Below, piece by piece: positions 33,158-42,245 of a stretch of DNA of 64,000 nucleotides. How positions within the stretch are numbered: position 1 is the stretch's first letter; each line of letters begins with the position of its first letter. The stretch is from Oceanicola sp. (GTDB taxonomy: Bacteria > Pseudomonadota > Alphaproteobacteria > Rhodobacterales > Rhodobacteraceae). The notes under the pieces are model-generated. The model saw only the letters and a list, made by a program, of their open reading frames with translations. It was not told where the DNA came from and searched no databases. Position numbers and translations under genes: made by a program. The stretch covers positions 3,852,062 to 3,916,061 of the forward strand of contig CP051231.1 of assembly GCA_017792405.1 (NCBI GenBank). The letters run 5' to 3'.

Positions 33158-33772
33158 ATGCCCTACATTCTCCATCACAGCCCCGCCTCGCCCTTTGTCC
33201 GCATGGTCATGGTGGTGGCCCATGAGGTCGGGCTGGCCGATGAGATCGATTGCGTCGAGGCCGTGGGCACCCCGCTGGAGCCGGGCACCATGCCGGTGGC
33301 ACAGAACCCGCTCGGCAAGATCCCCACGCTGGAGCGGCCCGATGGCCCGGCGATGTTCGACAGCCGGGTGATTTGCCGTTTTCTTGACACGCAGGGCAGC
33401 GGCACGCTCTATCCGGAGAGCCGGATCTGGGAGGTGCTGACGCTGGAGGCGCTGGCCCATGGCTTTACCGAGGCGATTCTGGCGATGACCTACGAGGGCC
33501 GGTTGCGGCCCGAGGCGATGCAGAGTGCCGAGATCGTGGAGGCGCAGTGGGGCAAGGCGCAGAGGGCGGCGACCCATGCCAACGCGCGCTGGATGAGCCA
33601 CCTGTCTGGCCCGCTCGACGTGGCCCAGATCGCGCTGGCCTGTGGTCTTGGCTATGCCGATTTCCGCCATCCGCACCGCGACTGGCGCGCGGGCAACGAG
33701 GCCTTGGCCGAGTGGTACGCCCGCTTTTGCGAGCGCCCCTCGATGCAGGCGACCCGGCCGCCCGAGGCGTAA
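33158..33772 (+). CDS. Glutathione S-transferase family protein
   Basis: 204 aa. N-terminal thioredoxin-like domain with YILHHSPASPFVRMVMVVAHEVG and the cis-Pro segment NPLGKIPTLERPDGPAMFDSRVICRFLD (in pieces), which binds glutathione; C-terminal helical domain with LDVAQIALACGLGYADFRHPHRDW. The catalytic Ser is plausible at SPASPF. Monocistronic; substrate unknown. Confidence 0.88.
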   Translation: MPYILHHSPASPFVRMVMVVAHEVGLADEIDCVEAVGTPLEPGTMPVAQNPLGKIPTLERPDGPAMFDSRVICRFLDTQGSGTLYPESRIWEVLTLEALAHGFTEAILAMTYEGRLRPEAMQSAEIVEAQWGKAQRAATHANARWMSHLSGPLDVAQIALACGLGYADFRHPHRDWRAGNEALAEWYARFCERPSMQATRPPEA

Positions 33773-33817
33773 CCGGCGCTCAACCTGCCGGGCGGGTGCT
33801 GGCACCCACCCCTTTCA

Positions 33818-34498
33818 TCAGAACTTGTAGCTCACACCGATGTTGATGGCGTTGGTGAGGATGTTCGATTCCCACTCGCCGCCACCTGCGAGGTCGCCCT
33901 TGTTGGACGAATAGGTGCCCTGATACTCGCCGAACACCGACCACGTGTCGTTGATCGCGTAGGAGGCACCGGCCAGCCAGCGCGCGGCGGGGCCGGTGAA
34001 CTGGTATTCGAAGGTCTTGGAGCCGCCGGTGGGGGTGATGTCCACATGCGGCACGGCGATGCCGAGGCCCGCGCCCACGTAGGGCGTGACCTTGCCCGAG
34101 GCCCACTGGCCGGGCCAGCGATAGAGCACATTGGCGGTGATGATGTTCAGCCCGTCGGTCAGCTCGAGACGGTCAAAGCCGTTGTCGGAAAGGGTTTCGT
34201 CGGAGGCATAGACCTTGGTGTGGGTGAATTCGGCGCCAAACCCGAGGTTGGCGTTGCGCCACCACGTGGCGCGAATCCCGTAGTAGGGCGGCATCTCAAA
34301 GCTCCGGCCCTCCCATTCGGACAGGAAGGAGAAGTCGGCGGTGCCGTCATTGCCCTCGACCCGGCTGTGCGGCGCGGTCTGGTAACCGGTGTAGACGCTC
34401 AGCTCCATCTCGGCCTGTGCCGGAAGGGTGACGGCCAGCGTGCTGGCGAGGGAAAGGGCGAGGGCCGCGGCGATGCGGGGCAGGGCGGAAATGCGCAT
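33818..34498 (-). CDS. Outer-membrane beta-barrel protein (possibly lipid A oxidase-like)
   Basis: 226 aa, signal peptide ending TLPAQA, then alternating beta-strand sequence: ELSVYTGYQTAPHSRV, GRSFEMPPYYGIRATWW, NIITANVLYRWPG, VTPYVGAGLGIAVPHV, INDTWSVFGEYQGTYSS, and a C-terminal aromatic (GVSYKF) as required by the BAM machinery. An eight-stranded OmpA-like barrel. Related Rhodobacterales proteins are sometimes annotated as lipid A oxidase (LpxQ); I cannot confirm catalytic residues. Confidence 0.8.
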   Translation of the reverse strand: MRISALPRIAAALALSLASTLAVTLPAQAEMELSVYTGYQTAPHSRVEGNDGTADFSFLSEWEGRSFEMPPYYGIRATWWRNANLGFGAEFTHTKVYASDETLSDNGFDRLELTDGLNIITANVLYRWPGQWASGKVTPYVGAGLGIAVPHVDITPTGGSKTFEYQFTGPAARWLAGASYAINDTWSVFGEYQGTYSSNKGDLAGGGEWESNILTNAINIGVSYKF

Positions 34499-34783
34499 GA
34501 GGGCTGTGCTCCGGGGGTCTTCAGGTGCGTTCTCCCTCACCTAGCACGCCGCTGGCGGATTTACAGCCAGCGGCCCCCGCGCCGCTGCAGAACCGGCCTG
34601 CCTGTGCCATTTTTCCGGCAGTTCCGCGATTTTTGCGTCACTTGGCCGCAACTGCGCGGGAATGTCCGCTGGACTGGCGCGGATGGGCCAGCTAATAACC
34701 GCGCGAAATGGCTGGGGTTCACGCCCTTGTCATGCCGCGTCATGGCCCGCCACGCGCCGGGCCGGTGAGAAGGAGAACAACCC

Positions 34784-35344
34784 GTGTCGGACACTCACGA
34801 GCCCGAAGGTACACGCCGGGATTTCATCTATTATGCAACCGCAGCGGCGGGCACCGTCGTTGCTGGCGGTGCAGCATGGGGTCTCATCAACCAGATGAAC
34901 CCCTCTGCCGACGTGCGGGCGCTCAGCTCGATTCGCGTCGATGTTTCGGGTGTCGAGACCGGCACCCAGCTGACCGTGAAGTGGCTCGGCAAGCCGGTGT
35001 TCATCCGCCGCCGCACCGCCGAAGAGATCGAAGAGGCGCGCGCCGTCGAGGTCAGCCAGCTGGTCGACCCCGAGGACCGCAACGCCAACAAGCCCGGCCT
35101 GCCCGCGACCGACGAGAACCGCTCGCTGGACGAGAACGGCGAGTGGCTGGTGATGATGGGGGTCTGCACCCACCTCGGCTGCGTGCCGCTCGGTGACGGT
35201 GCTGGTGAGTTCGGCGGGTGGTTCTGCCCCTGCCACGGCTCGCACTACGACACCTCGGGCCGTATCCGCAAAGGTCCGGCGCCCGAGAACCTTCCGGTGC
35301 CTGTCGCCGAGTTCGTCGACGAAACCACCATTCAGCTCGGCTAA
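34784..35344 (+). CDS. petA: Ubiquinol-cytochrome c reductase, Rieske iron-sulfur subunit
   Basis: High-potential [2Fe-2S] subunit of the bc1 complex. 186 aa from a GTG preceded by AAGGAG. TGTRRDF-like N-terminus with a single membrane anchor ([21 protein letters not shown]). Cluster ligands in CTHLGC and CPCHGSHYD. The GTRRDFI motif resembles a Tat signal, as expected for this subunit. Followed by petB (15 nt) and petC in the standard order. Confidence 0.96.
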   Translation: MSDTHEPEGTRRDFIYYATAAAGTVVAGGAAWGLINQMNPSADVRALSSIRVDVSGVETGTQLTVKWLGKPVFIRRRTAEEIEEARAVEVSQLVDPEDRNANKPGLPATDENRSLDENGEWLVMMGVCTHLGCVPLGDGAGEFGGWFCPCHGSHYDTSGRIRKGPAPENLPVPVAEFVDETTIQLG

Positions 35345-35358
35345 GGGAGAAAACGCGC

Positions 35359-36687
35359 ATGTCCGGTATCCCGCACGACCATTACGAGCCCAAGACGGGC
35401 ATCGAGAAATGGCTTCACTCGCGCCTCCCCATCGTTGGGCTGGCCTATGACACTCTGATGATCCCAACCCCCAAGAACCTGAACTGGTGGTGGATCTGGG
35501 GCATCGTCCTGACTTTCTGCCTCGTGCTGATGATCGCCACCGGCGTTGTGCTGGTGATGCATTACACCCCGCACGTGGATTACGCCTTTGCCTCCATCGA
35601 GCACATCATGCGCGATGTGAACGGCGGCTACTTCATCCGCTACACCCATATGAACGGCGCTTCGCTGTTCTTCTTCGCGGTTTATATCCACATCTTCCGC
35701 GGCCTGTTCTACGGCTCTTACAAGGCGCCCCGCGAAGTGACCTGGATCGTGGGCATGCTGATCTACCTCGCGATGATGGGCACCGCCTTCATGGGCTACG
35801 TGCTGCCTTGGGGTCAGATGTCTTTCTGGGGTGCCACGGTGATCACCGGCCTGTTCGGCGCGATCCCCTTCATCGGCCCCGACATCCAGACCTGGCTGCT
35901 GGGCGGACCGGCCGTGGACAACGCCACGCTGAACCGCTTCTTCTCGCTGCACTACCTGCTTCCGATGGTCATCGCGGCGCTGGTGGCGGTGCACATCTGG
36001 GCCTTCCACACCACCGGCAACAACAACCCGACGGGTGTTGCCGTGCGGACCGCGACCAAGGAAGAGGCCGAGAAAGACACCCTGCCCTTTTGGCCTTACT
36101 TCGTGATCAAGGACCTGTTCGCGCTGGCGGTGATCCTCGCGGTGTTCTTCGCGGTGGTGGCGTTCATGCCCAACTACCTCGGCCACCCCGACAACTACAT
36201 CGAGGCGAACCCGCTCTCGACGCCTGCGCACATCGTGCCTGAGTGGTACTTCCTGCCGTTCTACGCGATCCTGCGGGCCTTCACCTCCGATGTCTGGGTG
36301 GTGATGTTCGCCGAGTGGATCAGCTTCGGCATCATCGACGCCAAGTTCTTCGGTGTGCTGGCGATGTTCGGCGCGATCGCGGTGATGGCGCTGGCGCCCT
36401 GGCTCGACACCTCCTCGGTGCGCTCCGGTCGCTACCGCCCGATGTTCAAGTGGTGGTTCCTGCTGCTGGTCATCGACTTCGTGGTGCTGATGTGGCTTGG
36501 CGCCATGCCGGCAGAAGAGCCCTACTCGAGCTTCTCGCTCGTCGCCTCGGCCTACTGGTTCGCCTACTTCCTGGTGATCCTGCCGCTGCTCGGCGTCATC
36601 GAAAAGCCGTTGCCGCGCCCGGCGACGATCGAAGACGACTTCAACGCCCACTACGGCAAGGCCAAATCGGCCACGCCCGCCGAATAA
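35359..36687 (+). CDS. petB: Ubiquinol-cytochrome c reductase, cytochrome b subunit
   Basis: 442 aa, eight membrane helices. Haem ligands in helix B ([25 protein letters not shown]) and helix D ([24 protein letters not shown]), cd loop [21 protein letters not shown], and the Qo-site [15 protein letters not shown] signature. Start [14 protein letters not shown] fits Rhodobacterales homologues. Acts with PetA and PetC in ubiquinol oxidation for respiration. Confidence 0.97.
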   Translation: MSGIPHDHYEPKTGIEKWLHSRLPIVGLAYDTLMIPTPKNLNWWWIWGIVLTFCLVLMIATGVVLVMHYTPHVDYAFASIEHIMRDVNGGYFIRYTHMNGASLFFFAVYIHIFRGLFYGSYKAPREVTWIVGMLIYLAMMGTAFMGYVLPWGQMSFWGATVITGLFGAIPFIGPDIQTWLLGGPAVDNATLNRFFSLHYLLPMVIAALVAVHIWAFHTTGNNNPTGVAVRTATKEEAEKDTLPFWPYFVIKDLFALAVILAVFFAVVAFMPNYLGHPDNYIEANPLSTPAHIVPEWYFLPFYAILRAFTSDVWVVMFAEWISFGIIDAKFFGVLAMFGAIAVMALAPWLDTSSVRSGRYRPMFKWWFLLLVIDFVVLMWLGAMPAEEPYSSFSLVASAYWFAYFLVILPLLGVIEKPLPRPATIEDDFNAHYGKAKSATPAE

Positions 36688-36705
36688 GAGGACGGAGAGA
36701 GAGAC

Positions 36706-37536
36706 ATGATCCGCAAACTCGCACTCACCGCCCTCCTCTCGCTGGCAACGCCGGCCACCTCCGCCCTCGCGGCGGGGGCCGAGGGCCACGTCGAAGACTT
36801 TGCCTTCTCCTTCGAAGGGCCCTTCGGCAAGTATGACCAGAACCAGCTGCAGCGTGGCCTGAAGATCTACACCGAGATCTGCTCGGCCTGTCACGGGCTG
36901 AAGTACGTCTCCTTCCGGTCGATGGCCGAAGAGGGCGGGCTGGGCTATTCCGAAGATCAGGTGCGCGCTTACGCCTCGCAGGTCGCGATCCTAGATGAAG
37001 ACGCCAACCGGGATTACTACGATGCCGAGACGGGCGAGTTCCGCACGCCCACCCCGGCAGACAACTTCCCGGCCGTGACCACCGCCAATGCGCCCGACCT
37101 CAGCCTGATGGCCAAGGCGCGCGCCGGCTTCCACGGGCCTTACGGCACCGGCATCAACCAGTTCTTCAAGGGCATGGGCGGCGCCGAATACATCGCCTCG
37201 CTCCTGACCGGTTACACCGGCGAGGAGAAGACCGAGTATGGCGCGACCCTTTACGAGAACACCGCCTTCCCCGGTGGCTGGATCTCGATGGCCCCGCCGC
37301 TCGCCGGCGAGGACGTGGACTTTGACGATGGTCACAGCAACGACCTGCATCACGAATCCGAGGATATCGCCGCCTTCCTGATGTGGGCCGCCGAACCGAA
37401 GATGATGCAGCGCAAGGAGACGGGCTTCCTGATCGTCGGCTTCCTGATCTTCCTCTCGGTGCTGCTCTACCTGACCAACAAGCGCCTCTGGGCGCCGCAC
37501 AAGGCGAAGGCCAAGGCGCTCAACGCCAAGGACTGA
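36706..37536 (+). CDS. petC: Ubiquinol-cytochrome c reductase, cytochrome c1 subunit
   Basis: 276 aa. Cleavable signal [22 protein letters not shown], haem-binding CSACH in [17 protein letters not shown], distal Met ligand in [15 protein letters not shown], and a C-terminal membrane anchor ([20 protein letters not shown]). 18 nt after petB; a hairpin follows as the operon end. Confidence 0.97.
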   Translation: MIRKLALTALLSLATPATSALAAGAEGHVEDFAFSFEGPFGKYDQNQLQRGLKIYTEICSACHGLKYVSFRSMAEEGGLGYSEDQVRAYASQVAILDEDANRDYYDAETGEFRTPTPADNFPAVTTANAPDLSLMAKARAGFHGPYGTGINQFFKGMGGAEYIASLLTGYTGEEKTEYGATLYENTAFPGGWISMAPPLAGEDVDFDDGHSNDLHHESEDIAAFLMWAAEPKMMQRKETGFLIVGFLIFLSVLLYLTNKRLWAPHKAKAKALNAKD

Positions 37537-37557
37537 GCCTTGACGGCAGATTGACAA

Positions 37558-37585
37558 AAGGCGCGGACCGCAAGGTTCGCGCCTT
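37558..37585 (+). terminator. Hairpin at the end of petABC
   Basis: AAGGCGCGGACC pairs with GGTTCGCGCCTT (12 bp, one G-T) around a GCAA (GNRA) tetraloop. The T-rich tract after it is weak (CGTCGTTC), so it may act as an mRNA 3' stabiliser as well as a terminator. Confidence 0.6.
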
Positions 37586-37662
37586 CGTCGTTCAGGGGGT
37601 TGCTCATCCGCCCTTCGAGGCGTCTTCGCATGTGCGAGGAATGGCCAGGGGCCGATGACGAG

Positions 37663-38355
37663 CTACCCCAGATAGGCCCGCAGCGCCTCGGGCGGATCAT
37701 CCAGCAGCGGGCCGGTCTCGACCGGCGGGGCGGCCTGCCCATCGGCGACCACCACGGTTTGCCCGGCGAAGGCGCGGGCATCGGCGGGGTCGTGGGTGAC
37801 CATCAGCACCGTGGCTCTGGATTCGCCCGCGATTTCCTCTACCAGCGCCAGCATCTCCCGCTTCAGCGCAGGCCCCAGCGCCGCGAAGGGCTCATCGAGC
37901 AGCAGCACCGGGCGGGCGCGCAGCAGGACGCGGGCGAGCGCCACACGGCTGCGCTGGCCGCCGCTCAGCTCCCGTGGGAGCCTTCCGCCCTTGCCGCCCA
38001 GCCCGACGCGGTCCAGCGCCGCCTCGACGCGCTGCAGCTCCTCGGCAGAGAGCCGCAGGTCTGGCCGCAGGCCAAGGCCGGTGTTGCGGGCCACGCTGAG
38101 GTGGCCGAAGAGGTTCTCTTCCTGAAACAGCACGCTGACGGGCCGCGCGCCGGGGGGCAGGGCGCTGATCTCGGCGCCGTCCCAGAGCACCCGGCCCGCC
38201 GCAGGCTCAACGAAGCCCGCGATGCCCATCAGCAGGGTCGATTTGCCCGCGCCGGAGGGGCCGATGACCGCCGCGCGGGCGCCGGGGGGCAAGGCCCAAT
38301 CGGCGGTGAGGGTGAAACTGCCCTGCGTGAGCCGCAGCCCTTCAAGCGCCAGCAT
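37663..38355 (-). CDS. thiQ: Thiamine ABC transporter ATP-binding protein
   Basis: 230 aa. Walker A GPSGAGKST, Q-loop VLFQEENLFGHLSV, signature ELSGGQRSRVALAR, Walker B VLLLDEPFAALG and switch His VTHDPADAR. Short ThiQ length without a regulatory C-terminal domain. Overlaps thiP by 14 nt and ends the riboswitch-controlled operon. Confidence 0.93.
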   Translation of the reverse strand: MLALEGLRLTQGSFTLTADWALPPGARAAVIGPSGAGKSTLLMGIAGFVEPAAGRVLWDGAEISALPPGARPVSVLFQEENLFGHLSVARNTGLGLRPDLRLSAEELQRVEAALDRVGLGGKGGRLPRELSGGQRSRVALARVLLRARPVLLLDEPFAALGPALKREMLALVEEIAGESRATVLMVTHDPADARAFAGQTVVVADGQAAPPVETGPLLDDPPEALRAYLG

Positions 38356-39889
38356 TTGCGCGCCCTCCCCGGTCGAATCCCCAGAACAGGCCCAGCGAAA
38401 GAGCCAGAAGCAGAAGCGCCGCGCCTGCCGCCTGATCGATCCGGTAGGAGGCCATCAGGCGGTAGAGTTGCAGCGGCAGCGTGGCGGTGTCGCCATCGGC
38501 GAAGAGCGCGATAACCCCGAGGTCGCCCATCGAGAGCGCGGCGGCGAGGCCGAGGGCAAAGCCGATGGGGCGGCGCAGCGCGGGGAGGGTGACCAGCCGC
38601 ATCCGCGGCCAGCCACTCATGCCGAGGCTGTCTGCCAGCCGCCCGGAGCCTGCGCGCATCTCGCGGGTAGCGGGCACCAGCGCGGCGAGGGCGAAGGGCA
38701 GGGCCAGCACCGCGTTGACGAGGGCGGTCACCGCCAGCGCGATCTCATCGGGGCGGACCCAGCGGTAGCTGAGGATGAAGAGGCCGGTGCCGATCACGAG
38801 CGGCGAGGCGGCGATGGGCAGCACGCCGACAAGCTGCACCCAGAGCCCGCGCCGGGCGGCGAGCGCCATTGGCAGGGCGAGGGCAAGGCAGAGCGCGGCG
38901 GAGGCGAGGGCCACGAGAAGGGAGCGCAGGGCGGCCCACCAAACGGTGGCGGGCATCTCGGCGAGGCCGGTAATGCCACGCAGACCAACGGCCAGCAGCG
39001 GTGCGAGCAGGAAGAGCGCGGCCAGCGCGATCACCGTGGCATCCTGCAGGCGCAGCCAGCCGCCGCCATCCCACCGGCGCACCACGCCGCCCAGCCCGCC
39101 GGCAAAGACTGCAGGCCGCGCGAGGCCCCACGCTAGGGCGGCGGCGACGCCTGCGAGGGCGAATTGCACGAGGCCGAGCACCGAGGCGGCGCCAAGGTCA
39201 TAGTCGAACCGGAAGGCCTGGTAGATTGCCAGCTCGACGGTGGTGGCGCCCGGCCCGCCGCCCAAGGCCAGCGCCACGGCAAAGCTGGTGAGGCAGAGGG
39301 CGAAGATCAGCAGCCATGCGCCGGGCAGCACGCTGCGGAGCATGGGCCACTCGAGCGCCCTCTGCACCGCGCCTGCCTCCATGCCGAGCGAGGCGGCGAG
39401 GCGGAAGCGTTCGGCCGGGATCGAGAGCCAGCCTTGCAGCACCAACCGCACGGCCAAAGGCAGGTTGAAGAAGACATGGGCCAGAATCACCCCCTGCGGG
39501 CCATAGGGGCTGACCTCGGGCAGACCGAGCGCCCGGAGCGCCACGTTGACCACGCCGGAGCGCCCGAAGACGGCGACGAGGCCCAGCACGGCGACGATGG
39601 TGGGGAGGATGAAGGGGGCGCCCATGAGGGTGATCACCGCCCCCCGGCCACGAAAGCGCCGCCGGGCGAGGGCGCGGGCCACCGGGACGGCGAGAACTAC
39701 GCTGAGGCTGGCCGAAACCACGGCCTGCCAGAGTGTGAACCAGAGCGCATCGCGCGCCGCAGGGCCAACCCCGGCAAAACCCTCGGCCCGCCATGCCACG
39801 GCGGCGAGCGTGCCCAGCGTGACCGCCAGCACGAGCGCCGCCGCGAGCGCGGCGAGGCTGCGGGTTACTGGCTGAGACCCTGCCGCCAC
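38342..39889 (-). CDS. thiP: Thiamine/thiamine pyrophosphate ABC transporter permease
   Basis: 515 aa with two fused BPD-transp-1 units (about 12 helices), each with an EAA loop (ASLGMEAGAVQRALEWPMLRS and DSLGMSGWPRMRLVTLPALR). Fused permeases of this type are typical of ThiP. Overlaps thiB by 25 nt, indicating translational coupling. Confidence 0.93.
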   Translation of the reverse strand: MAAGSQPVTRSLAALAAALVLAVTLGTLAAVAWRAEGFAGVGPAARDALWFTLWQAVVSASLSVVLAVPVARALARRRFRGRGAVITLMGAPFILPTIVAVLGLVAVFGRSGVVNVALRALGLPEVSPYGPQGVILAHVFFNLPLAVRLVLQGWLSIPAERFRLAASLGMEAGAVQRALEWPMLRSVLPGAWLLIFALCLTSFAVALALGGGPGATTVELAIYQAFRFDYDLGAASVLGLVQFALAGVAAALAWGLARPAVFAGGLGGVVRRWDGGGWLRLQDATVIALAALFLLAPLLAVGLRGITGLAEMPATVWWAALRSLLVALASAALCLALALPMALAARRGLWVQLVGVLPIAASPLVIGTGLFILSYRWVRPDEIALAVTALVNAVLALPFALAALVPATREMRAGSGRLADSLGMSGWPRMRLVTLPALRRPIGFALGLAAALSMGDLGVIALFADGDTATLPLQLYRLMASYRIDQAAGAALLLLALSLGLFWGFDRGGRANAGA

Positions 39890-40839
39890 GTTTCGATGGC
39901 CTCATCGCGCATGGCCTCTGCCGTTTTGGCATCGACGTAGAGCGCCTTGTCCGGCACCGGGAGGGTGCGGAAGGTTTCAGGCAGTTTCTCGGCGTCCAGC
40001 TTGGCGGGGAAACTCCAGTTGCCTTCGGGGATCGCCGTCTGGAAACCGTCGCTCAGGATGAAATCCATGAAGCGCTGCGCAAGGTCGGGCTGGTCGGTGC
40101 CGGCAAGCTGGGCGGCCAGTTCGACGTAGAGGTAGTTGCCCTCTTCGAAGATGGCGGCCTTCTTGCTTTCATCGCCCTCGGCCATGATGTGATAGGCGGG
40201 CGAGGTGGTGTAGCTCAGCACCATGTCGGCCTCGCCCTCGGTGAACATGCCGTAGGCCTCGCTCCAGCCCTTGGTGACGGTGAGGATCTTCGGCGCCAGC
40301 CGGGCCCAGGCCCCGCCCGCCTTGTCGCCGTAAAGCTCCTCCACCCACATCACCAGCGCCAGCCCGGCGGCAGAGGCGCGCGGGTCTTGAATGACGATGC
40401 GGGTCTCGTCGGGCATGGCCAGTAGCGCCTCGAAGCTGGTGGGCGGGGTCTCGGTGCGCTGGTCGTAGATGAAGGCGAGGTGGCTCCAGTCGAATGGCAG
40501 GAAGGTGTCATCCTCCCACGAAACCGGCATGGTCAGGGTCGAAACATCCTGCCCGTGGGCGGCGAAGAGGCCGGAGGCGGCGGCGCGGGCCATTTCATCC
40601 TGGCTCAGGCCGATGGCGACATCGGCGTCGCTGCGGGCGCCCTCCAGCAGGATGCGCGGCAGCACGTCGCCGGTGACGAACTCAAGCTCGCAGCTGCACT
40701 CGGCCTCGAAGGCGGTTTTGATCGCGGGGCCGGGGCCCCACTCGCTCGCGAAGTAGTCAGGGGCATAGACCGTCAGGGTTTCCGCCGTCGCCATGTGAGC
40801 GACAAGGGCAAATCCCGCGGCGATGAGGGGGGTCTTCAT
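39865..40839 (-). CDS. thiB: Thiamine-binding periplasmic protein
   Basis: 324 aa with a signal peptide (MKTPLIAAGFALVAHMATA). Class D solute-binding protein: LTVYAPDYFASEWGPGPAIKTAFE, DVAIGLSQDEMARA, TFLPFDWSHLAFIYD, RIVIQDPRASAAGLALVMW and the thiamine-site YTTSPAYHI. First gene behind a TPP riboswitch, which confirms the substrate class. Confidence 0.94.
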   Translation of the reverse strand: MKTPLIAAGFALVAHMATAETLTVYAPDYFASEWGPGPAIKTAFEAECSCELEFVTGDVLPRILLEGARSDADVAIGLSQDEMARAAASGLFAAHGQDVSTLTMPVSWEDDTFLPFDWSHLAFIYDQRTETPPTSFEALLAMPDETRIVIQDPRASAAGLALVMWVEELYGDKAGGAWARLAPKILTVTKGWSEAYGMFTEGEADMVLSYTTSPAYHIMAEGDESKKAAIFEEGNYLYVELAAQLAGTDQPDLAQRFMDFILSDGFQTAIPEGNWSFPAKLDAEKLPETFRTLPVPDKALYVDAKTAEAMRDEAIETWRQGLSQ

Positions 40840-40889
40840 GGGTATCCTCCATTGCATGCGGGCGGAGCGGGCAATCGAGGGGACTCGAA

Positions 40890-40985
40890 ACCTTCCCTCC
40901 GCCGGTTCTAGCCGGTTCAGGTTCGACGGGTTCGCGGGCGCATGGCCGGCATCTCAGCCCCACTGCTGGGGCACCCCGAGGTGAG
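40890..40985 (-). promoter_or_regulatory. TPP (THI element) riboswitch controlling thiBPQ
   Basis: Read on the minus strand, the conserved blocks are all present: GGGGTGCC, then CTGAGATGCCGGCC (the CUGAGA pyrimidine-sensing core), ACCCGTCGAACCTGA (pyrophosphate-sensing arm) and the closing CCGGCGGAGGGA. Its 3' end is about 50 nt before the thiB start, so translational or early transcriptional control is likely. Binding of TPP would switch off thiamine uptake. Confidence 0.96.
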
Positions 40986-41107
40986 GCGCAGCATAGAGCG
41001 GTGCGGTGCAATGGCAAGGAGGTCACAGATGCTGCGCTGCGGCACGCCCGGGTCTTCCCTTTTGATGCGCGCGGCCTAGCATTTGTGACTGTTCAATGGA
41101 GACCGAC

Positions 41108-41866
41108 ATGATCCGCCCAATCGCCCTCGCACTGGCCTGTCTTCTGCCGCTGCCCGCCGCAGCGCAGCAGGCCACTGGCTTTGAGACCTTCGGCCTGACG
41201 CTGGAGGGCGGCGGCCATCCGGCGGGGGATTACCTTGGCCTGACCGGCGAGGCCCGCGCGATCTATGGGCTGGGCTGGGGCGAACTGGCGGTGGATCTCA
41301 CGCTCTCCACCACCGAGGCCGGGTCTGAGAGCCTGACAGCCGCCGGGGTGCTGGTGCATGCCTCGGCGCGGCCCGCAAGCTGGGTGGCGCTTGGCCCCTA
41401 TCTCTGGCTCGGCAGCCAGAACGAGGGTGGCGGTGCCTATGCGCTGGGGGTCGAGGCCGCAGTGCAGACCGCCTCCGGCTGGGGCGGCGAGATGTGGTTT
41501 GGCGAAACCCGGGGCGGCTTGCTGGGCGATGATGGCTATGCCACCAATAAGGGCCTGCGGGTGGGCTACACCGGGCAGGGGCCGGTTACGGCCTATGGCG
41601 CCTTTCTGAAAGACACCGCCAACCTCGCCTCGGGAGATCAGGATTTCTACCGCCTCGCCCTCGGGGTCGACACATGGCTGGAGATGCCCGGCTCGGGGCG
41701 CGAGATACAGCTCTCTGTTGCCGCCGGGCAGCATCATTTCGACCTGCTGGACGAGCGCGAAAACTGGGTTGCGGTGGGCATCACCATTCCGCTCGACGGG
41801 CGGCGTGCGGCGCGGCCTGAGTTCTCCTCACGCCGCGGGGTGCTTCACAACCTTCCGTTGCCGTAA
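41108..41866 (+). CDS. Exported protein, probable outer-membrane barrel, unknown function
   Basis: 252 aa. Signal peptide MIRPIALALACLLPLPAAA then QQATGFETFGLTLEGGG. Glycine-rich alternating strands (YGLGWGELAVDLTLSTT, WVALGPYLWLGSQNEGGGAYALGVEAA in pieces, FYRLALGVDTWLEM, IQLSVAAGQHHFDLL) suggest a porin-like barrel. The C-terminus (RRGVLHNLPLP) lacks the terminal aromatic, so this is not certain. GGAG 7 nt before this ATG decides the start over an ATG four codons upstream. Confidence 0.65.
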   Translation: MIRPIALALACLLPLPAAAQQATGFETFGLTLEGGGHPAGDYLGLTGEARAIYGLGWGELAVDLTLSTTEAGSESLTAAGVLVHASARPASWVALGPYLWLGSQNEGGGAYALGVEAAVQTASGWGGEMWFGETRGGLLGDDGYATNKGLRVGYTGQGPVTAYGAFLKDTANLASGDQDFYRLALGVDTWLEMPGSGREIQLSVAAGQHHFDLLDERENWVAVGITIPLDGRRAARPEFSSRRGVLHNLPLP

Positions 41867-42007
41867 GAAAAATCACTCGCTTTTATAGGGTGTTACCCGA
41901 AGTTAACCCAGCGTAACTCATCTGCAACATTCCCAGAGCCGCGTGCGGATTGGCGCGAAATGCGAAACGGTTCGCGCCGGGTTGTGATATGTTCTCTGAC
42001 ATAACGA

Positions 42008-42240
42008 AGGCGCTCCAAGCGCCTCGCAACGACCAGTGTAGTTACGATGCCCCCATGGTTACCGGGGGTTCGTTGCTGAACTGAATCGGCAGGAGCTCGG
42101 GCCCCCCAATATGCCACCGGGGGCCTCTGAAAGAGCTGGGCGGTGGCATTGTCATCATTGATTGTCCCGGGCTCCTGCCGGTTTGTTTCTCCTTGGCACC
42201 GCGCCGCGCCTTGGGTAACTCCTTGCTGCCAAAGGAGCCC
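42008..42240 (+). ncRNA. Structured leader RNA upstream of aroC (candidate cis-regulatory element)
   Basis: The 380-nt gap before aroC has no gene but a chain of strong inverted repeats: AGGCGCT-CCA-AGCGCCT (42008-42024); GCAACGA/TCGTTGC (42026/42070) enclosing CCCCC/GGGGG; a 15-bp helix 42087-42101 with 42166-42180 (one G-U in RNA) enclosing ATGCCACCG/CGGTGGCAT (42111/42141) and a CTCT/AGAG tip; and CTCCTTGGCA (42189-42198) pairing with TGCCAAAGGAG (42227-42237), which covers the aroC ribosome site. A second CTCCTT at 42219 could compete. Matches none of the riboswitch, 6S, SRP or tmRNA consensus blocks I know. Confidence 0.55.
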
Positions 42241-42245
42241 TGCCC

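Noticed and set aside
33786-33812. Terminator GGGTG-CTGG-CACCC between the GST and outer-membrane protein genes
   Set aside because: Five-pair stem with a weak CTTTC tract; too weak to call.
35341-36894. 517-codon minus-strand frame opposite petB
   Set aside because: His/Glu/Arg-rich antisense of the well-supported cytochrome b gene.
42087-42182. 6S RNA, SRP RNA or tmRNA
   Set aside because: The bubble-and-stem outline recalls 6S RNA but is under 100 nt; there is no GGAAGGAAGCA-like SRP loop, no tag codons and no tRNA-like end.
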